NCBI GenBank assembly: GCA_030765065.1
Contig: CM060979.1
Span: 108,488,350 to 108,552,349, forward strand
DNA: 64,000 nucleotides
Source: Deroplatys truncata
Lineage: Eukaryota; Arthropoda; Insecta; Mantodea; Mantidae
Direction of reading: 5' to 3'
Within the stretch, counting starts at the first letter, position 1, and each line of letters starts with the position of its first letter. Positions 35,008 to 46,533 of the stretch are shown here, piece by piece. The position numbers were made by a program, and so were the translations under genes. The notes beneath the pieces were generated by a model. It did not search any database and had not been told where the DNA came from. It saw only the letters and a list, made by a program, of their open reading frames with translations.

Positions 35008-36531
35008 ACCGGGCGACTTGACTCAGCGGTAAGTTGTTCGGAAGGTCCCAGGTTGGATTCCCGTCAACCGCCCACTCTGACCTTGGGTTTTGCGTGGTTT
35101 TCTTTGGTCGCTAGGCGAATGCTGGGGTGGTTTCTCATCTAAAGGGATTTTTCCCCATCATTTCCCTTGTATTCCGTTTCTTTCTCAACTTTCAGGTAGG
35201 CTTCAAGGTCTTGTGGCGAATGGTAGTCCCGGATAGATGGTACGGTGAGGCAGTATTTTTAACACTTAAATGATTTCAGTCTAATTATATAAAATATAAA
35301 TTCAATAACAGCCCGCCTTAAAGCAACATGTTTATGTAATGATATATAAAAAGTGTATGTAACAGCCATTGCATATGCTTGTATTATTGTATACATGTTC
35401 AATAATGTTATATGAATGTATTACGTAATTTAATAATGTGAGAGCTGTGAGAAATAAGTTAAAATTTGCTAACAATAAGGTAACCTTGAGGCAATAATGA
35501 GTTTGAAAGATTAAATGCTACTAGTCATTATTGGAACAACAATAATGTAAATTTGACAGTTTAAAATTAGCCAATCAATAACCACAGAAAGCTTTAGTTA
35601 AATGAAGGTATTCTATTGGATTAAGAATAGCCAATCAGAGACTTGAAGTACAGAAATTTACAAGTTTAGGCGATTAAATAAATTCAGTTGGTTGCAGACA
35701 GCGTGACTAACCAGCCGGAAAAAAGTGTCCTCGAGAAATTTAATATGTATTCTTGTGAGACGAAAATAGTTTTACGTGTTAAAAAGTGCAAATAATTAAT
35801 AAAAGAATCGCACAGCTCTCTATCAGTGAAGTGTTATATAAATCGTATCAACCATTAATAAAAGGAGTGAAGTAAAATTATAATCTGTGTAAGCCTACAT
35901 TCTTGTCGCATCACAACCCTGCTAAGAGAAACGTGTCTCTTACAGTAATACTGACGCAGTCGAGGCAAACATAAATATTTTATACTTAAAGAAACAGTCA
36001 GATTACAAAGTTAATATTTTTTAAACTTGGGGCAAAGGCCACCTGAAAGTACATTTGGGGCGAAGGCTACCGGAAACTGGTTACTGTAAATGCGGTTGTA
36101 ACTACTACAAGTTCGGCTCCCCAACAGTTGAAATATAATACAACTCCTTCAGTACAAACTACTTCAAATTGACGCTCAAAGCGTGGTGCAAATAACGCAA
36201 AGATACTATCTACTTCTTGTATTGTCTTAACATACGTGGAGCGTAACAAACTATCTTTCTCAACGGATGCTTGCTCAAAGGAAAGAGTACTCACTAGAGG
36301 GCTGTTTGGTCTATAGGTTGTTAATCGCCCGATCTAGGCAATTCCGCAGTGGAAGTTGGGAAGTGTTGGGGACTTCCGCGCGTCTACGTGACGTGTCTGC
36401 TTACGGCCTATAGCCCTCTGCGGCTCCTTCCTTCATCGCTTCCTTCTGGCGGGTAGTAGCCACAATAGATCTATATAGGTCTCAGTGCGCGCGGTGTCTT
36501 CTCTCCGTCGTGTAACCTATACCTATAGTCA
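35008..36531 (+). mobile_element. SINE-1 copy (e) split by a solo LTR
   Basis: The SINE-1 5' part (35008-35245: CTTGACTCAGCGGTAAG, B-box CAGGTTGGATTCCCG, TAGGCGAATGCTGGGGTGG) continues at 36263 with ATGCTTGCTCAAAGGAAAG. It ends near 36531 with GTGTAACCTATACC. Comparison with the uninterrupted copy at 5885-6396 shows the LTR sits after the GGATAGATGG segment. TGAAAT on both sides (35002-35007, 36532-36537) is a possible SINE target duplication. Confidence 0.8.
35246..36262 (+). mobile_element. Solo LTR, family A (copy A4), inside SINE-1
   Basis: About 1,017 bp beginning TGAGGCAGTATTTTTAACAC and ending ACTATCTTTCTCA, with the exact duplication ACGG at 35242-35245 and 36263-36266. Because the interrupted SINE resumes precisely at the duplication, this copy proves that the whole 1 kb unit is a single LTR, including the repeated GGGGCGAAGGC and CTTCAAATTGACGCTCAAAG units at its 3' end. 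Confidence 0.92.
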
Positions 36532-36749
36532 TGAAATTAAACAAATATATAAGTTAATAATGCACATGCGAAGTTACAAACCAAGGTTGGGGTCAGAGGT
36601 ACAACCATATCAAATATTGGATTTCTTAAGCCAATGCTCAATCAGCGATACGTGTTTACCTTCTGTATGTTACAGCTATCACTTCATCACATGTAGTTTA
36701 TATGCTGTCTAGCACATTCTAATCCTAGCTTATTACTTTCCGTACTACG

Positions 36750-37028
36750 AGCGCCGGGTAGCGCAGTGGTTTCGTTTCCCATTCTCGTACTGAGATCCGA
36801 GGCTCGATTCACGGCTCTGGGTTGGCAATTTTAAGTCGATACTATCCACTCTGACTTGCTCATGTGAAGTATTCCCATGGCCCAACGTGGTTCGGAGAAA
36901 AAGCTGTAGTTCCTCTCACTCTGCCGCCATCTGAGGCAACGGATTTCGCCTTCGGTTGCCTACACCTCAGCAATGAGCCCAATCATCCCTGCTATGGGGA
37001 GCGTTAGAAACGACGACTTTTCCACCAT
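36750..37028 (+). mobile_element. tRNA-derived SINE, family SINE-3
   Basis: The tRNA-like head contains GGGTAGCGCAGTGGTTTCG (A-box region) and GAGGCTCGATTCACGG (B-box). The body includes CATGGCCCAACGTGG and GCCTTCGGTTGCC and ends near GCGTTAGAAACGACGAC. Only one copy is in the window, so its end is estimated. It is not a functional tRNA: the 3' half does not continue a cloverleaf. Confidence 0.62.
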
Positions 37029-37114
37029 TTATAGTGAGTGGGGGAAATATTATATTCCACCCGAACATTCGAAACAAGATTTCACGGTAAATACATATTT
37101 TGAGATTCCTGAAT

Positions 37115-38010
37115 AAAACAAACAACTTTTATAAAAAAGAAGTACGTGCATTCGTACTTGTGTCTGTCTGCAACATAACCTTTCTTCTTCCTTTCTCTAT
37201 TTATCCTCTGCGTATATAGGACTTACAAGCGGGTGTCTGGGTCGGAGGCCTGTCGAGGAGCAGAGACTTTGGATCAGATAGAATATCCAGAATGAGTGAT
37301 CAGCCCGATGCGAGAGCGAGGAAGTAAATGATATGAAATGATGGTGAAATGCATGAAAGGAAAGGTGAGGTTGGAGCAGTTGGTGGAATGAATGGCGGGG
37401 GAAACTGGAGAACCCGGAGAAAACTCGCCCAGATATGCAAACCCACGTGAGAGGCGAACGGTGTAACCTCTCGGCCACGGTACTGCATACAACATGACTC
37501 AAAAGTGAAAATTGGTTAAATACCAAGCTATTTGTATGATAAAAAAAGTATAGCTTAAATTTTCTGCAACTGTATTTTAGCACTTGTTGTTTATGAATCA
37601 ATTTTGCATAATTTTGTATATAACTGGTAAACCTCAATAAATAGACAAAAAAGTATTACACAAAAATTATAGATCTCTTTAAACCGCGAAGTTTTTGTAA
37701 AATCAATGGTTTTGTGACTTTAACTATTACTAAAATAACTTTTGTTATTCGATTGAATTTTCAGATATTTTATAGCCTTTTTTACGTGTCTTAAGTCGCT
37801 ATTCAATTTTTTTCTTGTGGTCATGTAAGGAGCATGGTGTTTTAAAGCCATCATTTAGCGACCCGCTTTTAAAATGTTTTATTATCGCTTACTGCATCCA
37901 TCTTGAATATAAGTATAACGAAATATATAATAAAAGCACTTCTTCAAACTTTAGCATAAAGTAGATACAAAAATAAGCTTGGTAAGAATAGTGTCTAAAA
38001 GAGTGAGAAG
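37115..38010 (-). repeat. Repeat C copy, minus strand, split by a SINE-4
   Basis: 37115-37179 carries the CA/GT-tract side of C (TTGTGTCTGTCTGCAACATA). After the SINE the C sequence resumes (AACATGACTCAAAAGTGAAA, GTTAAATACCAAGC, TAACTGGTAAACC). It runs to the C 5' region, where it meets an LTR-B fragment at 38013. Confidence 0.68.
37180..37489 (-). mobile_element. tRNA-derived SINE, family SINE-4 (copy a)
   Basis: Read on the minus strand: GTACCGTGGCCGAGAGGTTA, a B-box-like GGGTTTGCATATCTGGGCG region, CTCCGGGTTCTCC, then CATTTCATCATTTC-type sequence, ending near ACGCAGAGGATAAATAG. It matches 57532-57840. Flanking 9-mers CAACATAAC (37171-37179) and CAACATGAC (37490-37498) differ at one base, a probable target duplication. 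Three overlapping minus-strand frames inside it are chance. Confidence 0.75.
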
Positions 38011-38012
38011 AG

Positions 38013-38180
38013 AACGTCGCGCAGTTCTAAGAAATGTCTCTCGCGAGTTACACGTCAGGCAGTTCTAAGGAAGCATTCATGAGGTACACATTACGCAATT
38101 CTACAGAATCTCTCACATCGTAAAGTTAGTTACAAAATGTGAAATACGCGAATTAATAGTGCCGCGCAGGTGAATGTAAC
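38013..38180 (+). mobile_element. LTR family B fragment
   Basis: Matches the minisatellite and downstream part of LTR-B: ACGTCGCGCAGTTCTAAG, two or three degenerate 36 bp units, then TACAAAATGTGAAATACGCG and AATTAATAG. Both LTR termini are missing, so this is a fossil fragment. Confidence 0.75.
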
Positions 38181-39112
38181 ATATCAGGTCACTCTAGTAT
38201 ATGTACTTATATATAAACCTTGCAGTTGTGTTGGTGTATTTGCTATGGATCTCAGATGCATAGATCGTCTCTGATGGGTCATATGAATTTTTACAAAGCC
38301 TCAAAACTAGGCCAAGTGGTAATTTTGAATTTCAAAGCTATTTTCCTCGCTTATTGCTTTTACTGCGTTTGTAGAGCTTCACATTTTAATAGAATGTCTT
38401 AGAGTTGTAAACAAAATAATTGTTTTAAAGCTATTTTCTGTTATAATAATATTTAGTAGTGTAATTACTGAAATAATTAATAAACTAACGAAATAACTTT
38501 ACCCCTCCAAAATTACGTTCACAATTGTAGAAAAATATAAATTTAATTTCTGGTTACTCTTAAAATCAAGCAAATAGCAACCTTATTTGGCTAAAATGTT
38601 CGTTGCAATTGCGTGAAGGTTCCTGTCTGCCGATTTAATTAACCGCAATGTTTCCAAAGGTCATCCTGATTTTCTCTTTATAAACCGAGCAATATCTATC
38701 CTATGAAGCAGCTAATGTCCGCTCCCGTCTTCATTTATTCTTCCTCTAAGAAACAATAGACTCAAACTGAAAGCAAATCTTGTCTCGCCTCACCTCCTTG
38801 ACGTAATTTCTTAGAGAATATTGTATTAGCGCAGCGCGACTTGCTAGGTCGGCTGGCTTTCAAAATTGCCTTGGCCTCCATGACGTATTTATTGAGGAAT
38901 TTCAGAATAGTTTGAATCTGGGATTATTGTCAAAATATTTTTGTATAACACATCGCCAAGTGTATATACACAATGGTGCGATATCATAGGAGTATCCACG
39001 TGTATGCTATAGTTTTGTTCACATATTTGGTTTATGATGTGTTCGGTTGGACATTTCCATATAAAATACATATTTTTCGTTGTTTTAATTAATAATCGCT
39101 GGATTTATTTGC
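38181..39112. other. Intergenic stretch, nothing recognised
   Basis: No gene or repeat assigned. Confidence 0.4.
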
Positions 39113-39620
39113 TGTAAGTGTATGTGCATAGGGCCTGCAGGAGGCCGAGTATGAGGGCACTCGGTGGTGAGGCAACGAAAGTTTGAGTACCGCTTACAGC
39201 GGTCCCTAAAAAGTGAGACAGCTCCGAGATAACGTCCGAGGGCGTGCCACTCTGACCATGCTTTCTGTGGACTTCCCTGATAAGGCGAATTCTCGGTTGG
39301 TTTCTCTTGCACCACTAATTTCCTTTCACATTTTCTATCATTTCCTTCCGCATTCATCTTTCAGTTAGGCAGCGTCTTTCGGTGTCAGATAGATGCTTGC
39401 TTGTTGGTAAATTCTTCTCGACCCTGGCATATGGCAGCCTTCTCTGAACCGCCTTAGTTGGGTCGAGTTCTCCCCGGTTCAGCCAGAGGGAAGCCTTTTA
39501 TGAGCAGCCCGCCGGTGTGACAGGTTCTGCGCGTCTCTGCGGTCTATAGCCTCCTGTGGTTACTTCACCTCATCCGCCTTGAATAGAAGTGTGAAGTGCC
39601 CCCTCCATCATAGTCATGGT
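39113..39620 (+). mobile_element. SINE-1, diverged copy (f)
   Basis: SINE-1 words are present in order: CCACTCTGACCATGC, TAAGGCGAATTCTCGG, CATTCATCTTTCAG, GGCATATGGCAGCC, GCGCGTCTCTGCGGTC, CCTCCTGTGGTTACTTCACC. The tRNA-like head is poorly preserved. Older than the copies at 3345 and 5885. Confidence 0.68.
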
Positions 39621-40298
39621 CATGCAGAGATCCCTAATGCCGAGCAGCTCTCGTTGAAGTATGAACCCAAAGAAATGATAGATTAGAAGTTGGTGTTTCC
39701 CAACTGCTATAAATCATTGAGGCTGTGACAGAACGTCTGCTGCGAGCTGTCCGCTTGGTTGGGCACTTATGAGAAGCAGGGTGGAGAAGCAATCCGGACA
39801 TCAGCGGCCTCATCTTCCAGGAGAGCTAGATCGTAAATGATTGCACCATCACGGGCCGACGTTAAAAATTCAGTGAGCGTTTGAAACGAAATATTAGACA
39901 AGGAATGTAATAAAGAAGAAGGTCTCTTTGAAATTCGGAAAAGGTTTCCTTACAGCTTACAACGAAATGATATGTTGATGCTGTGTGGATCTTCAACAGA
40001 TACAAAATAAAAATAACGCGTTTTATATATTATAAATAGAATGATTAAATGTAATCAGCAAGGTCAAATACTGGCAGATGTCTGTTAAAACCGCTGCGAA
40101 AACAAAAGTTAGACGGTCAGTATTCCTTAATTTAGACCATAATAGTCATTTATATGCATCTAGTGCATAATCCTGGTAACTATGGCAAGAATGAATGGTT
40201 TTCACGAGTGCTCATAATCAAGAGATTATGCAAGTGTCGCATATAACGTTTCATACAATTGTGCCCTTAATACACATAAAACTGGTATAAATGTCCAA
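39621..40298. other. Intergenic stretch, nothing recognised
   Basis: No gene or repeat assigned. Confidence 0.4.
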
Positions 40299-40302
40299 AA
40301 TG

Positions 40303-40990
40303 TGAGGCAGTATGTTTAACACTTAAGTGATATCGGTCAAATTATATAATATAAAATATAATAACAGCCCGCCTTATAGCAATATGTATATATAATAATA
40401 TGTAAAATCTATGTAACAGTCATTGTATTAATGTTTATATTATTATGTACATGTATAATAATGCTATGTGAATGTATTACGTAATTTAACAATGTAGGAG
40501 CTGTGAGAATAGAGGCCGAAAGTTGGTAACAGTGAGGTAACCTTGAGGCAATAATAAATTGGAAAGTTTAATAATGCTATTAATAATTCTTGGAACAATA
40601 ATGTAATATTTAAAACAGTTTATAAATAGCCAATCAAAAACTAGAAAAACCTTAAGTTAAATAAAAGTATTCTATTGGAGTAAAATTAGCCAGAGACGTG
40701 AAATATAGTAAATGTACGAATTTAAGCGGTAGAAGCCAGACACTACTAGGCAGCCGAGGCATACAAATATAATATTTAAATAAGCATTCAAATTACAAAG
40801 TTGATTTTTAAACGTGGGGGCGAAGGCCACTGGAAGGTTAACGTGGGGCGAAGGCCACCGGAAACTTTTTATCGTACGTGGGGCTGCAACTACTTCAAGT
40901 TTGGCTCCCCAACAGTGGAACTACAATACATCTATCTTCAAATTGGCGCCCAAAGCGTGATGCTAATAACGTAAAAATACTCCTTTTTCA
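40303..40990 (+). mobile_element. Solo LTR, family A (copy A5)
   Basis: About 690 bp, starting TGAGGCAGTATGTTTAACAC and ending CTCCTTTTTCA, with the exact duplication AATG at 40299-40302 and 40991-40994. It is shorter than siblings but keeps both ends. Near 40810-40930 it shows the unit GGGGCGAAGGCCAC twice and the primer-binding-site-like CAAATTGGCGCCCAAAGCG. Confidence 0.87.
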
Positions 40991-40994
40991 AATG

Positions 40995-41695
40995 TAATGT
41001 TGTGCTTTAATGTTACGACGAGTGCAGATGAGTATTTCATATACTCAATATTTGCATAGGTGCTTAGTAACTGGGTATAATATTGCTACATTGTTTGTTA
41101 GTTCGTTTTGAAGAATTAAAACAGAAACGGCTGAATATATTTTAATAATGAACACAAAAAGGTCTTTATTTTGGAAAAAAGTGAAATATATTAGTGCAAC
41201 GAATGAAATAATCTTGTTGACATTCTTTTTAGAACTAGCAATAATTTAAACGTTTGTTGGTTATTAATGTGGTAATTAAACACAACGTTGTATTATTTAC
41301 TTTCTTCAGTAAAACATTAGTAAGCCTGAGGTGTGTATTGGTTAGTTAAACGCATGGTGAAATGGAAAGAGAATTTCGAGGTTTCATCTTCTGATAAGTT
41401 TTTTAATTTATTGAAGAAATATTTAGTGGGATATAAGCCGAAAAATTAAAAAAACTTTTCAGATCCAAAATTGATTTACTACTTCAAATCATAAGAGTGA
41501 AATGAAACTAAATTACGGAGTTGTATACCAACAAATTATTAAGCCCCTATAATCCCAGGAGATATTTCAGCATTTGCAGAAACATCAGTTTTGAACACAA
41601 ATTACGGTTAGCTCCTGTGCGCTAAACATTGTCGGAGCACATTGTTTTTGGACTTGCGTAAAATTTTAATTTCAAAGGAAAGTGATCCTTTGTGA
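40995..41695. other. Intergenic stretch, nothing recognised
   Basis: AT-rich, no assignment. Confidence 0.4.
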
Positions 41696-41699
41696 AATT

Positions 41700-42544
41700 T
41701 GAGGCAGTATTTTATATCACAACACTGTGAATGCCAGAATGATTGTAGTGTAAATTAACATTATTGTATGACAATTTCTGAGATAATAAATAAAATTATT
41801 CCCCATCGTAACCCTGAAGTTAGTTTTTTTGTTTGTTAATTATAAGCATTGTTAGGAAATAAGTTTACACGGCCTCACTGAAACTGACAATAAGAGCGGA
41901 TAACAATGAAACGAATGGGCGAGTTGTTTATCAATTAGAAGAGACAAACAAATGACGTCAGAGTAGCGTGCCTTTCTTTAGAAATGGAGGGAATATTTTC
42001 CCTAGAGCATATGTGTTCGTAATTTTGATTGGATAAAAAAATAGACGCTAATGTTGGCGCGTTTTATTAACCAATAGCAGCTCGATTATAATCTTTAGGC
42101 ATATCGGGGTGAGAGAGTATAAATTCTAAAGCCAGAGACAATTATCGCACAGTTCAACAGAATCATCCACGGGTTACACGTCGCGCAATTCTACAGAAAA
42201 TCTTGCGTCGTAAAGCTAGTTATAAAATGTGAAATACGCGAATTAATAATGTGCGGCAAATAAGTGATTATAGTTACATTCGAAAATATAATAGTTTCAG
42301 TAGGGCGTGTATCAAGAATAAATATGTGAAATTAATGAAGTGTGACGGCAATAAAAGTGTAAAAACAAATTCTTTTATGAGTGTTATCTTTTAGTAACAA
42401 CTCATTTCCGTTTACACACCCTGTTTAAGAGATTTGCTCGACTGAATAATAATAGCTAGCCGGAGGACAAAGAACTCAAAATTCAAAATAATAAAGCAAT
42501 AACAGGCGCTCAGCAAATAAGATAACACGAACGATACCACGACA
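41700..42544 (+). mobile_element. Solo LTR, family B (copy B1)
   Basis: About 845 bp beginning TGAGGCAGTATTTTATATCA and ending ACCACGACA, with the exact duplication AATT at 41696-41699 and 42545-42548. The first 14 bases equal those of family A but the rest differs. It has TATAAATTC near 42118, one 36 bp minisatellite unit at 42151-42186 plus a partial one, and a polyadenylation-like CAATAAAAG near 42350. No internal region. Confidence 0.87.
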
Positions 42545-42967
42545 AATTGTTGTGAACTCATGATTATAGTTTCTCCCGTTGAACGCAGATATGATCAGGG
42601 ATACATGAATAGGAAATAGTATTGTATTTCTGAAAGTAAATTTCTGTGGCGGGACTGTGAAGCTTGTGACTACGTTAATACAGAGCACCGACGCGTCTAT
42701 CAATCACACTCTTATCACAGTCATCAGCAAGCTCTCCGCCTGGAAAAATAAATTTTGCATACGGGCATTGATAAATAGGGGGATCATTTTATAAGTCACG
42801 GCAACCACGTTATAGCTTCCGAACATGAGTCAGCACATGTCTAGTATACACAGGATGACCGACGGGGACCGGACGTTTTTGAAGTGAACAGTGCTCACTT
42901 GTTTGTCTACGAAGAATCCATTTATTACAAAATAATATTTGTAATTACATGCCATTTGAAATGCATC

Positions 42968-44050
42968 TTATGAGTGAAAGATAATACCAGATAGGTGTCC
43001 ACTTGCTTGAATACACGATACAATCCATTGCAGAAAAGCGGTGTATGAACAGTTCAACATCTCGCGGTTAACTGCCACTTCTTGCTTGATTGCTTCCTTC
43101 AGATCGGCCAAGGAGCCGGGTTTGTGACAATATACATGTGATTTGAGATATCCCACAAAAAAATTGCAAGTGCTTAAATGAGAGGACCTCAGAGGCCACG
43201 AGATGCCGCAGAAACATGAAATCACCGTTCCTGGAAACATGCGTCGAACCACGTCCATTGAAGCACTGTAGTGTGCGGAGTGGCATCATCTTGTTGAAAA
43301 AACGCATTTTTTATGTTGTTAGACGTCGTATTTTAAGCTGTGGACACAAGAAAGTGTTAGGCATGTGAATGTAACGTTCAGCATTGACTGTCGCAAAGTC
43401 ACCATTTGCATCTTTAAAAAAATACGGACCAACGATGCCGAAAGTGCCAATGCACACTACACTGTTACAGGCTCTGCACGGAGAGATTTTTTCGCGAACG
43501 TTGTGAGGATTCTCACTGGACCAGCAATAGAAATTTTGCTTGTTTACCTCTTCACTCAAAAGGAAATGAGCCTCATTACTCATGGTGATTACTGCATTTT
43601 CATTTTCTTCAAGAAGAAATTGAATATGAGCGGCTAAGTTCTCGCGAAGTCCTCCTTGCTCATAATCTGTTGCCTTAAGCCGCTGAACAATATACATCTT
43701 ATAAGGATGAAATGTTGAATCTTTCTTCAAAAGTGTACAGACTGAATCAGGACTTAATCTTAATTCACGCGCGTGTCCGGTGCAGACCACTCGGTACTTC
43801 GAATAACTGCTTGCCTCACCGTCTCAATGTTTTCGAGCATTCTTCTAGTCTTCGTAGGACCAGGTGGCTTTACATACCCCCTGTTATCTCAGGCTGTTAA
43901 CCACTTGGGAATCGTATTGAGGCTGGGAACGCTACCAAGCGTCCAAGGTTGAAATGACCACGAAAAAGCCGCTGCGTTGCCGTGACAGACTCCGATTTCT
44001 AACATAATGCATCATACGCAAACATGCTGTGCTCTATCGTCCAGCTTCAT
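42968..44050 (-). pseudogene. Mariner-like transposase pseudogene
   Basis: The start ATG is at 44050-44048 (MKLDDRAQHVCV, then an in-frame TGA). The N-terminal part carries the helix-turn-helix region (FSWSFQPWTLGSVPSLNTI; PPGPTKTRRMLENIETVRQA). 43790-43311 keeps an open 159-codon stretch with LRLSPDSV, FHPYKMYIVQ and MSNEAHFLLSEEVNKQNF, where the first catalytic Asp of the usual SDEAHF is Asn. The second Asp survives in FFQQDDATPHT (about 43295). In the third block (about 43200) the usual PDLSPCDFF reads SSHLSTCNFF, so the third acidic residue is lost. The C-terminus ends SGIIFHS at 42968. Several frame changes make it inactive. Confidence 0.85.
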
Positions 44051-44104
44051 AGCTACTGAAATGGATTGAATGGTGAGCGTAATGTTACCTCCCCTAGCGG
44101 CCTT

Positions 44105-45581
44105 GGGGCTATGTCAGTTGCGTCCACGTAAACATATTTACGAAAAATCAGTACGAGAGTTGCGTCTGGGTTTTTTAAACTATATATACGTCCGTTGCGT
44201 TCACAGGTATCTACTTAGGTAGCTTGGGTAGGTTTAGGTTCTTTGAGAAGACACAGCCAAACACTAAGAACCGTTCTGCGACGAGGCACAGCAAAGCACA
44301 GTTTAGAATGCTTTCTGCTACGTCATATACAGCATAAAGGTCAAACTGGATATACGTAATGGGAAATAGATACATAGATGGGACTTTTAGCAGCTGTCCG
44401 AAACTGTTCCACAAATTATTAACCGTACATGGAGTGTTTAATAATTTATATGCACCCCTTATTTTCATCCTAGTTCCTGACAAAATAAGGAAGAGTTACG
44501 ACGAAGCTCCTAAATACGTAATTAGTGTTTGTGGTAAAGTCTACCTAAAGTTTTCTCCCTCGCGAGTGTACATAGTTTTTAAAATACCTGTTCATCTTGC
44601 AATAAAAACAATTCTTCCGAAGCCAGAAATAAAAGGATGACGTTTTCACCTCGGACAGTTTTGGTGTTGTAAGATACAGAGTCTCAGACTAGTGAATGAA
44701 TAGCGTTCAAACAAATCCGAAGTTGGACAGTATTTGAAATTGTTTTTTAGCCTGCCCTTTTTCGACTCTACAGTTATCGACGACGTATTCACAGACGACG
44801 TAATGTCACAAGACCGCTGTGTTGAAGAGTTTTCAGATTACATCTGTGAAATCATCTTAGATTCCACTTTTTCTCCAATAGTGCAGGCAGAATTTGCAGC
44901 AACAACAATTAGAACTACTAATGGCTGCGAGTCATCTCATTCAAAACTTAATAGTCTGTTTTATACTGCTCATTCCAACATTTACTATTTGATAGAAGTT
45001 TTGAAAGAAACATAAAGCAAAACATACCTAAAACTACGTACTAATAAAGATCTGTCATTTAAACAGGCAAGAAGGGAGAAGGAAGCGTTTATTCGTAAAC
45101 ATATGATTGTTTTACAGCATGGTCATATAACAAGATTGGATTTTATCCAGAATCTGATTTTCAGATTTCACCCAAGACAAATGTAGTTAAATTTTTAGGC
45201 CAGAATTTTAATAATAACACTGCCAACATTTATGGTGAAAATGTCACAATCAATTTTAACCTACAAACATACCTCTAATGTTTCAACCATACAAATTCTT
45301 TTTTTTGGGGGGGGTTAACTCGTGTTGAATTCTTAGATTTTTATGCATAAAACAATTTAATCTAACAAAACATAACAAAATTTCATCCACTTGTGGGGTT
45401 TAAAGTAACAATTCTACAGACAGTCCTAAGTCGGCAAAATGGGAAGGAAAATTTTGTCTGTGTCAGGAATTGAACATACTGGGGCTAACAATTAAAATCT
45501 TTCAGAGATGCAACTGACGTTTTAACCAAGATATCCAGAGACGCAACTGACGTATAAAACTGACCGCTGGACGCAATCGCC
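44105..45581 (+). mobile_element. MULE (Mutator-like) DNA transposon
   Basis: 1,477 bp flanked by the 9 bp duplication AGCGGCCTT (44096-44104) and GGCGGCCTT (45582-45590), 8 of 9 identical; 9 bp duplications are typical of Mutator elements. Ends carry diverged inverted repeats rich in the word CAGTTGCGTC: on the left at about 44114 and 44157, with a third, weaker copy near 44192; on the right, as the complement, at about 45506, 45537 and 45568. It lies in the 5' leader of the mariner-like element. LTR A7 sits 4 bp beyond its right duplication. Confidence 0.85.
44230..45186 (+). pseudogene. MULE transposase pseudogene
   Basis: A single frame can be followed to the stop at 45184, interrupted by stops at 44335, 44638, 44701 and 45013. 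It carries the insect MULE signature: RYIDGTFSSCPKLFHKLLTV (first catalytic Asp), PLIFILVPDK, then VYIVFKIPVHLAIKT where the family normally has an acidic residue after YI. Next comes RFHLGQ with a stop in place of the usual preceding Cys, and CESSHSKLNSLF with the conserved Glu. The C-terminal part (REKEAFIRKHMIVLQHG) fits aphid-type MULE proteins. The N-terminal DNA-binding domain (often FLYWCH) is absent, so the copy is truncated as well as broken. Confidence 0.85.
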
Positions 45582-45594
45582 GGCGGCCTTATAC

Positions 45595-46533
45595 TGAAGA
45601 AGGTTTGTTGCTGCTACGTATGGAAAGCCAATTTGAAGTAGGAGTTGTATTGTAGTTCAACTGTTGGGGAGCCGAACTTGAAGTAGTTGTAACGGTACGT
45701 ATGGTAGCCTTCGTCCCAAATTTAAAAATTATAACTTTGTAGTTTGACTGTTTCTTTAAATATTATATATTTATGTTTGCCTCGGCTGCGTCAGTATTAT
45801 TGTTACAGACATGAATTTCTTTGCAGGGAGTAGTGCGGCTAAGAATGTAGGATTACACAGATTATAATTTTCACTTCACTACATTTATTAATCCTTGTCA
45901 CGATATAAATAACACTTCACTGATATAAAGAGAGCTGTGAGATTTTTTAAATTTAATTACTTGCACTTTTTAACACGTAAACTATTTTCGTCTCACACGA
46001 ATACGTATTACATTTCTCGAGGACGTATCTAAAACCAACGCGTCCAGTTATGAGCGCTGTCTACAAGCAACCGACTTGATTTCTACCGCCTAAATTTGTA
46101 AATTTCTGTATTTCAAGTCTCTGAGTGGCTATTTCTAATCCAATAGAATACTTTTATTTAACTTAAGCTTTTCTGGTTGTTGATTGGCTATTTTATAAAC
46201 TGTCACAAAAATTACATTATTGCTTCCAAGAATTACAAGTAGTATTGTTAAACTCTCAAATTCATTATTTCTTCAAGGTTACCTCATTGTTACCTCATTT
46301 TTAGCAAGTTTTAACCTATTATTCTCAAGCTCCTACATTATTAAATTACGTAATACATTCACATAACATTATTGAACATGTATACAATAATATAAACAAT
46401 TTACAATGACTGTAATATACACTTTTTATATACTGTTACATACACATACTGCTTTAAGGCGGGCTGTTAATGAATTTATATATATATATTATATAATTAG
46501 ACAAGTCATTTAAATGTTAAAAATACTGCCTCA
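45595..46533 (-). mobile_element. Solo LTR, family A, inverse orientation (copy A7)
   Basis: About 940 bp. On the minus strand it starts TGAGGCAGTATTTTTAACAT at 46533 and ends at 45595 with ...CTTCA. The exact duplication ATAC lies at 45591-45594 and 46534-46537. It sits directly beside the MULE target duplication within the mariner-like element. Primer-binding-site-like units are at its left edge (45630-45720). No internal region. Confidence 0.88.

Noticed and set aside
43365-43900. Plus-strand frames of 62-90 codons
   Set aside because: They are antisense shadows of the mariner-like transposase pseudogene.
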